A stretch of DNA of 64,000 nt from Bradyrhizobium sp. DOA9. GTDB lineage: Bacteria > Pseudomonadota > Alphaproteobacteria > Rhizobiales > Xanthobacteraceae. Under the pieces are notes generated by a model. The model was not told the DNA's origin. It made no database searches and saw only the letters and a program-made list of their open reading frames with translations. The number at the start of each line of letters is the position of its first letter. Positions within the stretch are counted from its first letter, which is position 1. Made by a program: the position numbers and the translations under genes. Below, in pieces: positions 8,808 to 17,173 of the stretch. The stretch spans positions 6,020,741 to 6,084,740 of the forward strand of contig NZ_DF820425.1 in assembly GCF_000617845.2 (NCBI RefSeq), given 5' to 3'.

Positions 8808-9206
8808 ATGATCGATGCATCCACCTTCCTGCGCCGCGCCCTCTTCGCCGACGCCATCTTCAGCGGCGTCGCCGCGCTCGGCTTCACCTTTGGCGCGAGC
8901 GCGTTCGCAGGCCTGTTCAACCTGCCCGAAGCGCTGCTGCGCGAGAGTGGCCTGTTCCTGATCGCCTACACCGCCCTGGTCGGCTGGCTCGCCTCGCGGA
9001 CCACGGTGGCAAAATCGCTGGTCCTGCTGGTCGTGATCGGCAATGCGGCCTGGACCGTCGGCAGCATTGCGCTGCTGCTCTCGGGCGCGGTGTCGCCGAA
9101 CCTCGCCGGCGAGCTCATGGTCGTCGCGCAAGCCATCGCCACCGGCGTGTTCGCCGAGCTGCAATATGTGGGGTTGCGCAGGAGTGCGGGTGTCGCGGCG
9201 GCGTGA
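8808..9206 (+). CDS. Hypothetical four-helix membrane protein
   Basis: A 132-residue protein with about four hydrophobic helices (around residues 13-33, 47-60, 68-90 and 98-120). It begins MIDASTFLRRALFADAIFSG, and AAGGAG precedes the ATG. It probably sits in the inner membrane. It follows the 76-residue gene and is likely cotranscribed with it. Function unknown. Confidence 0.75.
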   Translation: MIDASTFLRRALFADAIFSGVAALGFTFGASAFAGLFNLPEALLRESGLFLIAYTALVGWLASRTTVAKSLVLLVVIGNAAWTVGSIALLLSGAVSPNLAGELMVVAQAIATGVFAELQYVGLRRSAGVAAA

Positions 9207-9218
9207 GGTGTTAGTGCC

Positions 9219-9327
9219 GTCATCCTGAGGCGCTCGCGAAGCGAGCCTCGAAGGATGAACGCCCCCGTTGCAAGCGGGCCGTCGCCCTTCGAGGGCCGCC
9301 GAAGAGGCGGCCACCTCAGGGTGACGG
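9219..9327. repeat. Palindromic intergenic repeat, class B
   Basis: A composite with the left half starting CGTCATCCTGAGGCGCTCGC and a diverged inverted half ending CCACCTCAGGGTGACGG. A self-complementary GCTCGCGAAGCGAGC lies within the left half. It sits just downstream of a stop codon, as REP-like elements do. It is non-coding. Confidence 0.8.
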
Positions 9328-9356
9328 TCCAACGTCTGAACGCGCCGTATCAACAG

Positions 9357-9436
9357 CGTCATTGCGAGCGCAGCGAAGCAATCCAGAGTCGTTCCGCGGT
9401 GGGATTCTGGATTGCTTCGCTGCGCTCGCAATGACG
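9357..9436. repeat. Palindromic intergenic repeat, class A (copy 1)
   Basis: Inverted repeat with outer arms CGTCATTGCGAGCGCAGCGA and its complement, each followed by AGCAATCCAGA or its complement. It belongs to a family with five more copies in this window (21.4, 22.7, 24.8, 29.9 and 33.4 kb). Confidence 0.92.
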
Positions 9437-10135
9437 GAGTGCGTGGTGGCAGCGTCGCTCGATTCATTTGCACTTCCAAATGCTGACAAAGGTTCGCGTT
9501 CTCGCGGCGGATTTCGCCCGAGCTTTGCTTCGTTGCTTGCGCCCTTCGATTGCCGGAGGGCGCAGGGAAGGCCGGGCGCCGGCTGGCACCCGAGTCCGTG
9601 TACAAGGACATGCACACGGGGTGGACCACAGGTGATGCCGGTCGCCCGGCCTTCCCTGCGCGGATGGTTTTAACGGTGTCCTTCGTGCTCTTGTGTCCGC
9701 AAAATCTGCCAGAATGCGCGAACGGGCGGTTCTCACCCAACAACGCGGCAGCGACCTCCTCGCGCACTGTCCCGAGCTCAGACCCCGGGCGTCAGGACCA
9801 CACGACTTCTCCGTCCGCGGACGATCTGGCCTCAGTATCCGGGGCCCGGTGTGCGCGCCCCCGACCATCGACCAAACCGCTGTGACCGCGCCGTGTCGTA
9901 TGCGCATCGCCTGAGACTCACGGTTGCCCGCCCTGTCTTCAAGCAAATCGCGCCGGCGCTACCGCGTCCACCGCACCCCGGCCCGCATCTCGTGACGATC
10001 GCGAAGCGCCCCTCTGGCAGGGCCGGGATGGCGGATATATGCCATAAATCCGAAATTCGGGAAAGTGATACTATTTTTGCGCGGAGGGATTGACGGGTTT
10101 TGGGTGTTTTGCCCAACGCCTCGCGCCGTGGCGCT
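9437..10135. other. Gene-free stretch with a long inverted repeat
   Basis: No reading frame here looks like a gene; the open frames have skewed Pro/Arg/Ser composition and no convincing start sites. It contains 19-bp inverted arms at 9560-9578 and 9643-9661 (GCGCAGGGAAGGCCGGGCG and its complement). This is an intergenic repeat type that generates spurious open frames in related genomes. Around 10025-10110 the sequence becomes AT-richer without a recognisable gene. Confidence 0.6.
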
Positions 10136-10363
10136 TCAAGTCATCCAAGGGTTTGCAAGCGCTTCATCGGTGATAATGTATGACCTGGTCCGACCACACC
10201 CCAAGCGGGGCGGCAGAGGATCGTCCTCAACCAACCACCACTTGCCGTCAGATTTCGCCAGATCCTCACGGAGGCGAGACCCGTTGCATTTTTGCTCGCC
10301 TGCATGGACGGCAGTGACATAGAGAAACATCAACAGCATGCAGGAAGATAAATTTGGATTCAT
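10136..10363 (-). CDS. Possible small exported protein
   Basis: A 75-residue frame starting MNPNLSSCMLLMFLYVTAVH, which reads like a signal peptide ending at VHAGEQ. A short hydrophilic mature part with two cysteines follows (KCNGSRLRED; PRLGCGRTRS). An alternative ATG at 10378 adds five residues. No family recognised and codon use is not strongly coding, so it is tentative. Confidence 0.35.
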   Translation of the reverse strand: MNPNLSSCMLLMFLYVTAVHAGEQKCNGSRLREDLAKSDGKWWLVEDDPLPPRLGCGRTRSYIITDEALANPWMT

Positions 10364-10474
10364 GGCGCATGCACTCATTGTCGGCTCACGATCTAGTAGG
10401 CCGCGATTTGAGCAAGCTTTTCGTTTCCAGGAAAAGCGGGAGCGACCATTAAGTCGCGGCCTCTTGAAAAATGC

Positions 10475-10495
10475 TATCAAAATGTGTATTTGATA
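10475..10495. promoter_or_regulatory. Candidate FitAB operator
   Basis: Inverted repeat TATCAAA-N7-TTTGATA, 32 bp upstream of the antitoxin ATG. AT-rich inverted repeats near the promoter are the usual target of FitA/VapB-type autoregulation. Binding is inferred. Confidence 0.6.
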
Positions 10496-10526
10496 TCATC
10501 GCCATCGATCTCTGGAGGATGCCATC

Positions 10527-10781
10527 ATGGCCGCGGTCACCATCCGAAACCTTTCCGAGGAAACGCATCGCGCGCTGAAAGTTCGCGCGGCGCAGCACAA
10601 TCGCAGCGCGGAAGCGGAAATGCGCGCCATTCTGGAGGCCGCCGTGCGTCCGGAGGGTCGGCTGAGGCTCGGCACCACCCTTTCGGAGATGAGCCGGAAA
10701 ATCGGCCTTACCAATGCCGACGTCGAAGCGCTCGAGCATGGCCGCGGCGCGCGTCCCGCCCAGCCCATGCGCTTCGAATGA
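10527..10781 (+). CDS. FitA-like ribbon-helix-helix antitoxin
   Basis: An 84-residue antitoxin. The N-terminal RHH DNA-binding segment reads MAAVTIRNLSEETHRALKVR, then AAQHNRSAEAEMRAILEAAV, typical of FitA/Arc-type proteins. The C-terminal half should wrap the toxin active site. CTGGAGG precedes the ATG. Its stop overlaps the toxin start as ATGA, the normal arrangement for a coupled toxin-antitoxin pair. Confidence 0.92.
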   Translation: MAAVTIRNLSEETHRALKVRAAQHNRSAEAEMRAILEAAVRPEGRLRLGTTLSEMSRKIGLTNADVEALEHGRGARPAQPMRFE

Positions 10782-11191
10782 TCCTACTCGATATCAATGT
10801 GGTGTCGGAGGCAATGAAGCCCGAACCGCATCCATCAGTTCGCGGCTGGCTCGACGCCCAGGCGGCCGAGACCGTGTTTCTCTCCAGCGTCACGATTGCC
10901 GAACTGTCGTTCGGCATCGGCGCGCTGCCGCGCGGCAGGCGCAAGGATAGGTTGGCAGCTGCGCTCGACGGCGTGTTGGAGCTGTTCTCGGCCCGCATCC
11001 TGCCCTTCGATACGACAGCTGCGCGGCGATATGGCGATCTCGCCGTGAAGGCGCGTGCGGCGGGAAGAGGCTTCCCCACGCCAGACGGCTACATCGCCGC
11101 GATCGCCGCGGTGCAGGGATTCGCCGTGGCATCGCGCGACGCGAGCGCATTCAAGGCTGCCGGTCTGAAGATAATCAATCCCTGGGCCTAG
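10778..11191 (+). CDS. FitB-like PIN-domain toxin
   Basis: A 137-residue PIN-fold ribonuclease of the VapC/FitB group. Metal-binding acidic residues are visible: Asp5 (MILLDINVVSEAMKP), Glu in SSVTIAELSFGIGALP, Asp in TPDGYIAAIA and the late SRDASAFKAAGL. It would cleave RNA unless bound by the antitoxin encoded immediately upstream. The start overlaps the antitoxin stop. All conserved acids appear intact, so it is probably functional. Confidence 0.92.
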   Translation: MILLDINVVSEAMKPEPHPSVRGWLDAQAAETVFLSSVTIAELSFGIGALPRGRRKDRLAAALDGVLELFSARILPFDTTAARRYGDLAVKARAAGRGFPTPDGYIAAIAAVQGFAVASRDASAFKAAGLKIINPWA

Positions 11192-11214
11192 CAGCCCGTA
11201 AGGGTCTTTTGCGC

Positions 11215-11778
11215 TTACGCCTTCGCGCGGCCGACCTTGCCGGGGAAGTGCTTGCCGTTCAGCTTCTTCTTTCTCGCGGCGGCGGTCTTCGCGCCCGCCT
11301 TCTGGGCCTTGCGCTCGGCGCGCGCCTTCACCTTGGCGCGTTCGGCCCTCGCCTCGGCACGCAGCTTCTTGCGCTTCTTCTCGCAGGAATCGCATTTGCA
11401 GCCGATCGGCTTCAGATAGGCTTTGAAATAGTCGGTGCCGTAATCGTAGTTGATCTCGTCGCCCGGCTCGATGTTCCTGATGGCGCGGATATAGACCTTG
11501 CGCTCGCGCGGCCGGACGTCCGATTCCGCGTTGGGGCGGCAGGAATGGTTGATGTAGCGCGCGAGGTTCTTGCGCACCGAGCCGTCGATGGTCCAGCGCC
11601 CGTTGAGCTCGAACAGATATTTGTTCTCGATCTCGTCCTGCTCGGGGATCCGCGAGTCCAGGATCGGTCCGTAATAACGGATGATCCGGGTCCCCTTCTT
11701 GATCGGCTTGGTGGCGAAGAGGCCGAGCCCGGTCTTGGAGCGGCCGACGCGATAAGGTTTGTTCGAGGTGGCTGGCAT
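11215..11778 (-). CDS. SET-domain protein with lysine-rich tail
   Basis: A 187-residue protein. Residues 1-125 form a SET methyltransferase domain: GLGLFATKPIKKGTRI, NHSCRPNAESD and INYDYGTDYF mark the cofactor and knot motifs. A post-SET cysteine cluster follows (GCKCDSC). The C-terminal 60 residues are strongly basic (Lys, Arg and Ala repeats), suggesting nucleic-acid binding. Bacterial SET proteins methylate lysines; the substrate is unknown here. It stands alone, convergent with the FitB-like toxin gene. Confidence 0.9.
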   Translation of the reverse strand: MPATSNKPYRVGRSKTGLGLFATKPIKKGTRIIRYYGPILDSRIPEQDEIENKYLFELNGRWTIDGSVRKNLARYINHSCRPNAESDVRPRERKVYIRAIRNIEPGDEINYDYGTDYFKAYLKPIGCKCDSCEKKRKKLRAEARAERAKVKARAERKAQKAGAKTAAARKKKLNGKHFPGKVGRAKA

Positions 11779-11940
11779 GATCTGGAGAATGAGAACGCGA
11801 ACGAGGCTGCACGGCTTGAGGCGAAGCCGCTCTTCTAGAACGATTCCGCGCCGCTGTCAGGTCTGTCGCGTCCCTGTTTGAACCTTGCCCACAATCAAGA
11901 CGTCTGATGGTACGGAGTTCCCACTGCATCGAAGCCGCCT

Positions 11941-12546
11941 ATGAACCGCATGACCAGCATCGGCCTGGCTGTCCTGATGGCCTGCATCGGCCTGAGCCGC
12001 GCCGACGCCCAATCCGTGGGCAGCAGCTACACCTCGACGGCACCAAGAGATTGCCGGCAGATCGGCAAGCCCAGCACGCTCGACGGCAGCAGCACGCGGG
12101 TTTGTCCGGGCAAGGACGGCCTGATCGTGCTGATCGCCGAGGACGACCTCCGCGAGATCGTCTCGGTCGGGCGCAGCCGCAAGGCGGCAGCTGAGGAACC
12201 GGCGGCAAAAGTCTGGTTCGCGCCGTTCAATTCGTCCGAGGCCACCATCGAATGGCGCGCCGCCGGCACAAAGCCGTTTGCGGTCATCCAGCGCTGGCAC
12301 ATCGCCGACAATGCCGATCCCGACAAGCAGGGGCGGCCGAACACCAAGGCCATGCTGGTCGTGACCCGGCTGCCGCCGGGCCCGGTCTGCCATGTCGCCT
12401 ATGTCGATGGGATCGCCAACCCGAACGCCAACGAGCTCGCGCGCAAGGCCGCCGACGATCTCGCCCGCGGCTTTGCTTGCGGCAAGGACGCGGTCAAGAT
12501 CATCGGCGCGCGCGGCCGCGCCGTCGAGCTCGCCACGATGCGATAA
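11941..12546 (+). CDS. Hypothetical exported protein
   Basis: A 201-residue protein with a signal peptide (MNRMTSIGLAVLMACIGLSR, cleavage likely after ADA). The mature part is soluble, with a few cysteines (RVCPGKDG, GPVCHVAYVDG, GFACGKDAV) that could pair in the periplasm. No catalytic motif recognised. It is convergent with the TetR gene, 4 bp between stops. Confidence 0.75.
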   Translation: MNRMTSIGLAVLMACIGLSRADAQSVGSSYTSTAPRDCRQIGKPSTLDGSSTRVCPGKDGLIVLIAEDDLREIVSVGRSRKAAAEEPAAKVWFAPFNSSEATIEWRAAGTKPFAVIQRWHIADNADPDKQGRPNTKAMLVVTRLPPGPVCHVAYVDGIANPNANELARKAADDLARGFACGKDAVKIIGARGRAVELATMR

Positions 12547-12550
12547 TCAG

Positions 12551-13279
12551 CTAGATGGGAAGCCTCGGCGTCACAGGCAAAGTCAGCATCGCCTCGAGCA
12601 GCCGCTCGGCGGTCGTTCCCTCCGGCAGCCGCGCGAGAATGTCCTTCAGCCGTCCGTCGAGCAGCAGCATGGTGAAGCCGTGCACCAGCGACCAGGCGCG
12701 CGCGATCGCGGCGCCCTGGTTCAGCGTCAACGCATCGCCGCTGATCTGCTCCTGCCGCATCATCCCGATCGCATTGGCAAGTCCGGCGAAAGACGCCTCG
12801 GCCGCCTCGTGCAGCGACGGCCGGGAATAATCCAGCCGCTCGGTGCGGAACATGATGCCGTACATGCCGGGATGGGCCTGCGCATAGGCGATGTAGGCTT
12901 TCGGCCGCGCCAGCGCGGCTTCGAGCGGCGTGGTGGCGGCATCGCACGAAGTGGCCATGACCACGTTGAACTGGCGGAAGCCGACGGCCGCGAGCTCGCT
13001 GAGCAGGCCCGTCAGGTCGCCGAAATGATGGGTCGGTGCAGCATGCGAGACGCCGGCCTCGCGCGCCACCGCGCGCAAGGTCAGGCCGGCAAGCCCGTCG
13101 CGCTCCAGCACCCGTTCGGCGGCCTGGAGCAGCGCTTCGCGGAGCGCGCCGTGATGATACGGCGTCTCGGTCTTGGCGCTTCTCGCGCGCCGCGAAGTGC
13201 GCGGTGCCGCGGTCGAGGTGGTTTTTTTCGGGGTCCGCGGGCTTCGCGCCGCGTCGCCCTTGGTGTCTGTCTTGGCCAT
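12551..13279 (-). CDS. TetR/AcrR-family regulator
   Basis: A repressor of 242 residues. A basic, Ala/Pro/Thr-rich N-terminal extension of about 40 residues precedes the HTH (HHGALREALLQAAERVLERD, then VAREAGVSHAAPTHHFGD). The C-terminal ligand domain is of the WHG/TetR_C type. The ATG at 13279 is preferred over an in-frame TTG two codons upstream. It diverges from a carotenoid oxygenase gene, with a long perfect palindrome between them. Confidence 0.92.
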   Translation of the reverse strand: MAKTDTKGDAARSPRTPKKTTSTAAPRTSRRARSAKTETPYHHGALREALLQAAERVLERDGLAGLTLRAVAREAGVSHAAPTHHFGDLTGLLSELAAVGFRQFNVVMATSCDAATTPLEAALARPKAYIAYAQAHPGMYGIMFRTERLDYSRPSLHEAAEASFAGLANAIGMMRQEQISGDALTLNQGAAIARAWSLVHGFTMLLLDGRLKDILARLPEGTTAERLLEAMLTLPVTPRLPI

Positions 13280-13301
13280 TTGCAAGCTATATGACGCAAT
13301 A

Positions 13302-13373
13302 TTGACAGTGTAAAGATTTCACTTGACGAAAGCTGCGATCGGGTCTATCCAATCTTTACGATGTAAAGATTGG
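13302..13373. promoter_or_regulatory. TetR operator and promoter region
   Basis: A perfect inverted repeat, arms CCAATCTTTAC and GTAAAGATTGG with a 3-bp GAT spacer, spans 13349-13373. A half copy GTAAAGATT recurs at 13310-13318 near the TetR start. A weak promoter TTGACG (13323) with 17-bp spacing to TATCCA (13346) would place the operator over the start of the oxygenase transcript. Repression by the adjacent TetR is inferred. Confidence 0.75.
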
Positions 13374-13386
13374 GGGAGGATTCGCC

Positions 13387-14784
13387 GTGCAGAATGATGC
13401 CATGGCCGAGCGCCGCAACAATATCGCGCCGATCCCGTTCGAGGCCGACGCGCCCTTCCTGAAGATCGTCGGCGAACTGCCGCGCGAACTGAACGGGGTG
13501 CTCTATCGCAATGGCCCCAATCCGCAGTTCGATTCGCCCGGCGCGCACTGGTTCGTCGGAGACGGCATGCTGCACGCCTTTCATCTCGAGAACGGCCGCG
13601 CCAGCTACCGCAACCGCTGGGTCCGCACGCCGAAATGGCTGGCCGAGCACGACGCCGGCCGCGCGCTGTTCGGCGGCTTCGGCCGCAAGCTGCCGGATGC
13701 GCCGGCAAACCTGACCGACGGCGGCGTCGCCAACACCAACATCATCTTCCACGCCGGCAAGCTGCTGGCGCTGGAAGAAGCGCATCTGCCGACGGAGATC
13801 GAGCCGGGCACTCTGGCGACGCGCGGCTATCACAATTACCAGGGCCGCATCGCCGGCAGCTTCACCGCGCATCCGAAGATCGATCCCGTCACCGGTGAGC
13901 TGGTGTTCTTCGGCTACAATGCCGCAGGTCCCTTGACGCCTGCCCTCTCCTACGGATCGATCGACGCAACAGGCCAGGCGACGCGCTTCGAACGGTTCGA
14001 GGCGCCCTATGCCAGCATGGTGCACGACTTCATCGTCACCGCGAACCATGTGCTGTTTCCGATCCTCCCCATCACCGGCAGCATGGAGCGCGCGATGAGC
14101 GGAAAGCCGCCCTATGCCTGGGAGCCGGACAAGGGCGCCTATGTCGGCGTGATGAAGCGCAGCGGCACGGCCAAGGACATCGTCTGGTTCCGCAGTGAGG
14201 CCTGCTACGTCTTCCACGTCATGAATGCGTGGGAGGACGAGGGCCGCATCGTCGCCGACGTCATGCAGTTCGAGGAGGCGCCGCTGTTTCCGCATCCGGA
14301 CGGCCGGCCCACCGATCCCGAGAAGTCGCGCGCCCGCCATTGCCGCTGGACCTTCGATCTCTCGGGCAATACCGACCGCTTCCAGCAGACGTATCTCGAC
14401 GATCTCACCGGCGAATTCCCGCGCATCGACGACCGCCGCGCCGGGCTGAAGAGCCGTCACGGCTGGTACGCCTGCGCCAATCCGAAGCTACCGATGTTCG
14501 GCGCGCTTTCCGGCATCGTCCATGTCGACGGCAACGGCAGGCGGCTCGGCCAATATTTGCTGCCGGCCGGCGACACCATCTCCGAGCCCGTTTTCGTCGA
14601 ACGATCCAAGGATGCCGCCGAAGGCGACGGCTGGCTGCTCGCGGTGGTCTGGCGCGCCCGCGAGAACCGCAGCGACCTCGCCGTGTTCAATGCCACCGAC
14701 ATCGAGGCCGGCCCGGCGGCCTTGGTGCAGCTCGGCCATCGCGTGCCCGACGGCTTCCACGGCAATTGGGTCGGCGCGGCGTAG
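13387..14784 (+). CDS. Carotenoid oxygenase family protein
   Basis: A 465-residue iron(II) dioxygenase of the carotenoid/lignostilbene cleavage family (RPE65-like seven-bladed propeller). The four iron-binding histidines can be placed in FTAHPKID, MVHDFIV, VFHVMNAWED and the C-terminal DGFHGNW. Entry motifs NGVLYRNGPNPQF and HWFVGDGMLHAF are conserved. It would cleave a polyene or stilbene double bond; the substrate is not predictable. The GTG at 13387 follows GGGGGAGGA at good spacing; an ATG at 13402 is the alternative. A TetR operator overlaps its promoter. Confidence 0.93.
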   Translation: MQNDAMAERRNNIAPIPFEADAPFLKIVGELPRELNGVLYRNGPNPQFDSPGAHWFVGDGMLHAFHLENGRASYRNRWVRTPKWLAEHDAGRALFGGFGRKLPDAPANLTDGGVANTNIIFHAGKLLALEEAHLPTEIEPGTLATRGYHNYQGRIAGSFTAHPKIDPVTGELVFFGYNAAGPLTPALSYGSIDATGQATRFERFEAPYASMVHDFIVTANHVLFPILPITGSMERAMSGKPPYAWEPDKGAYVGVMKRSGTAKDIVWFRSEACYVFHVMNAWEDEGRIVADVMQFEEAPLFPHPDGRPTDPEKSRARHCRWTFDLSGNTDRFQQTYLDDLTGEFPRIDDRRAGLKSRHGWYACANPKLPMFGALSGIVHVDGNGRRLGQYLLPAGDTISEPVFVERSKDAAEGDGWLLAVVWRARENRSDLAVFNATDIEAGPAALVQLGHRVPDGFHGNWVGAA

Positions 14785-14845
14785 CCCTGATCATGCCGGG
14801 GCGCGCCGCTTCGCGCGAACCCGGATGACGAACAAGGAGTTTTCC

Positions 14846-15100
14846 ATGCACATGCCCTCGATCACCGCAGGCGCGCTTGTCCTCCTCGTCCTGACCGGCG
14901 CGGCGCTCGCGTTCCAGGTGATCCGGCTGCGGCAAAGTTGCCATACCGTCTTCGACGGCGGCATCCTGCTCTGTCTCGGTCTGCTGGCCGCCGCCACACT
15001 GCCGCTCGTGCCCTGGGCCGAATTGGCCGATACGGCATTGGGCCATGTCGTTGCGGCCCTTCACCTCCTGGAAGTGGCTTACGTCGTTTTGACACTGTAA
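14846..15100 (+). CDS. Small two-helix membrane protein
   Basis: An 84-residue protein with two or three hydrophobic stretches (about residues 5-27, 40-57 and 65-83) and AAGGAG ahead of the ATG. It follows the carotenoid oxygenase by about 60 bp and may share its transcript. No family recognised. An in-frame ATG at 14825 would add seven residues but lacks a binding site. Confidence 0.6.
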   Translation: MHMPSITAGALVLLVLTGAALAFQVIRLRQSCHTVFDGGILLCLGLLAAATLPLVPWAELADTALGHVVAALHLLEVAYVVLTL

Positions 15101-15188
15101 CTTCACAAAATGGTATCCGGAGTATCGCCAGATCAAGTACGGTAGGCCCGCCCGCGCATTTGCCGACGCACCCTGAACAGGATTGACG

Positions 15189-15743
15189 ATGAAGGACGTA
15201 TTCGCCCGTCTCGGCTCCGATCTCTTCTCTGCCATCCTCTTCCTGGTCGTCTACCTCGTCACCGACAACGTCATCCTTGCAACGTCGGTGGCGATCGCCG
15301 GCGCGGTTGCGCAGGTGATCCATGCCCGCATCAAGGGACAGCAACTCAACTACATGACCTATGCGAGCCTCGCCCTCGTCGTCGGGCTGGGCGGGATCAC
15401 GCTGCTGACCCATGATCCCCGCTTCATGATGGCGAAGCCTTCGATCGCGCATTTCGCGATCGGCCTCATCATGCTCAAGCGCGGCTGGATGATGCGCTAC
15501 ATGCCGCCACTCGTCGTGGAAACCGTTCCCGAATATGTGACGGCCGCGGGCTATGCCTGGGCGGTGCTGATGTTCGTGATCGGGGGCGGCATGATCGTGG
15601 TCGCCTCCACGGGCGATCTGAAGCTGTGGGCGTTCTATCTCACGGTGGTCGCCGGCGGCGCCAAGATCCTGGCCTTTGCCGTGCAGTATGTCGTCCTCAG
15701 GCTCATCGTCACCAGCCGCCGGCGCGCCGCCGCCCGCGCCTGA
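15189..15743 (+). CDS. YciB/IspZ-family inner membrane protein
   Basis: A 184-residue integral membrane protein with about five helices. The central part, GGITLLTHDPRFMMAKPSI followed by HFAIGLIMLKRGWMMRYMPP, fits the YciB/IspZ (septation A) pattern. Members affect cell-envelope synthesis and septation. The ATG at 15189 is used in preference to a TTG six bases earlier. It is somewhat divergent from the canonical family, so a paralogue rather than the main copy is likely. Confidence 0.75.
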   Translation: MKDVFARLGSDLFSAILFLVVYLVTDNVILATSVAIAGAVAQVIHARIKGQQLNYMTYASLALVVGLGGITLLTHDPRFMMAKPSIAHFAIGLIMLKRGWMMRYMPPLVVETVPEYVTAAGYAWAVLMFVIGGGMIVVASTGDLKLWAFYLTVVAGGAKILAFAVQYVVLRLIVTSRRRAAARA

Positions 15744-15849
15744 TTGGACGATCGCAGGGTTAGTCAGGACCTGGGAGTTGGGCTATAGGCTCGCTCGAGG
15801 ACGGCCCGCGGATCGTCGTGGACCGCCGCAAATTGTTCGGGAGACGGGA

Positions 15850-16146
15850 ATGGCCGTGGACGGCAACTGGAATCTGACCATGACGACGCCGATGGGCGAA
15901 CAGCAGGCGACGCTGAGCCTGAAGGCTGCGGGCGCCACGCTCACGGGCACGCTCGGCGCGCAAGGTAATACCACCGAGATCTTCGACGGCACCGCCTCCG
16001 GCGACAACGTCTCCTGGAAGGCCTCGATCGACAAGCCGATGCCGCTCACGCTCGAATTCACCGGCACGGTCTCCGGCGACAGCATCAGCGGCGAGATGGG
16101 AATCGGCCCGATGGGCAGCTTCCCGTTCACGGGCACGCGGGCGTAA
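15850..16146 (+). CDS. Small beta-rich hypothetical protein
   Basis: A 98-residue protein made of short alternating strands (NWNLTMTTPMGEQQATLSLK, then TLTGTLGAQGN, VSWKASIDKPM, LEFTGTVSGDSISGEM). This suggests a small beta-barrel or jelly-roll. No signal peptide. Similar sequences occur as a repeated domain in exported proteins of soil bacteria, but no function can be assigned. Start chosen at ATG 15850. Confidence 0.7.
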   Translation: MAVDGNWNLTMTTPMGEQQATLSLKAAGATLTGTLGAQGNTTEIFDGTASGDNVSWKASIDKPMPLTLEFTGTVSGDSISGEMGIGPMGSFPFTGTRA

Positions 16147-16162
16147 GCCGCGCGCGGCATCG

Positions 16163-17083
16163 ATGCGTGCGCTCTCACTCATTGCGGCGGCGGTCCTGGC
16201 TGTCGCAGCACAGGCCGCGCGCGCGGATGACACCGAACCGGCGTGGCGCGCAAGCGCGCTCGCTTTGGTGCCGGCAGGCTATGTTGCCGGCACCGCTTAT
16301 CGAACCGAAGGTTCGACCGGCTATCTTGCGGTCTACCCTGCGACATCGAACGATCCGAAGAGACCGGCAAGCGCCTTTGCGCCGCGCCAGGCTCTGGTCG
16401 TCACGCTGACGGCGAATGCGACGCGGGCAATGTCAGCCGAGCTGAAACCGCGCGCCGAGCCGGATCCTGACAACGACGACAACGATTTCGCCAGGCTGCA
16501 CGCCGAGCTCGCCGCCAAGCGCGCGACGCTGCCTGTCGGCACCGAGCCCTGCGATCTCGGCGCCTGGTCCATCGACAAGGACCCGGGCGGACTCAACGTG
16601 CGCGCCGAGCCGTCGGTCAAGGCGCGCGTGCTCGGCACCTTGCCGCCGCCCTACCGGCTGAAGCTCGGCGGCGCCGAGAACACGCCCGAGGGCGGCTGGC
16701 TGACCGAATTCCGCATCATCGGCTTCAGGGACGGCTGGTTCCTGATCGAAGGCGCGAAGCCGCCGGGCAAGGACTACGAGGACGAGAAGCGATATCCGCG
16801 CAACGCGCCAAAGCCCTATGCCGGCCGTGGCTGGGTCGCCTCGAACAAGGTCGGCGCGGCCTATGCCAATGGCGCCACACGCATGGGCGGGCTGTTCCAG
16901 GCGCCCTTCGTCGATGCCGAATGGGTGCCGGCCAAGCGCGAGCTCGGCGGCGAGATCGACACCGACGGCGGGCCGAAGCGCATCTTCGCCTGCAGCGGGC
17001 TCTGGGGCCTGGTCGAGAGCCACGACGGCGTCCGCGGCTGGTGGCGCGCGCTGTGCTCCAACCAGGTCACGAATTGCAGTTAA
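16163..17083 (+). CDS. Exported protein with bacterial SH3 domain
   Basis: A 306-residue protein with a signal peptide (MRALSLIAAAVLAVAAQAARA). A bacterial SH3-type segment lies near residues 140-170 (LNVRAEPSVKARVLGTLPPP), often involved in cell-wall or protein binding. The mature protein contains several Trp-Gly motifs and ends with two cysteines. It is 16 bp downstream of the beta-rich gene. Function unknown. Confidence 0.8.
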   Translation: MRALSLIAAAVLAVAAQAARADDTEPAWRASALALVPAGYVAGTAYRTEGSTGYLAVYPATSNDPKRPASAFAPRQALVVTLTANATRAMSAELKPRAEPDPDNDDNDFARLHAELAAKRATLPVGTEPCDLGAWSIDKDPGGLNVRAEPSVKARVLGTLPPPYRLKLGGAENTPEGGWLTEFRIIGFRDGWFLIEGAKPPGKDYEDEKRYPRNAPKPYAGRGWVASNKVGAAYANGATRMGGLFQAPFVDAEWVPAKRELGGEIDTDGGPKRIFACSGLWGLVESHDGVRGWWRALCSNQVTNCS

Positions 17084-17173
17084 GGCGCTGAAGCATTGGC
17101 TTCGTCATGGCCGGGCTTGTCCGGCCATCCACGGCTTCTTCGCGGCACCAAGAACGCGGATGCCTGGGACGAG

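Noticed and set aside
9464..9946. Several overlapping open frames on both strands
   Set aside because: They lie in an intergenic repeat region with long inverted arms; no frame has coding character or a good start.
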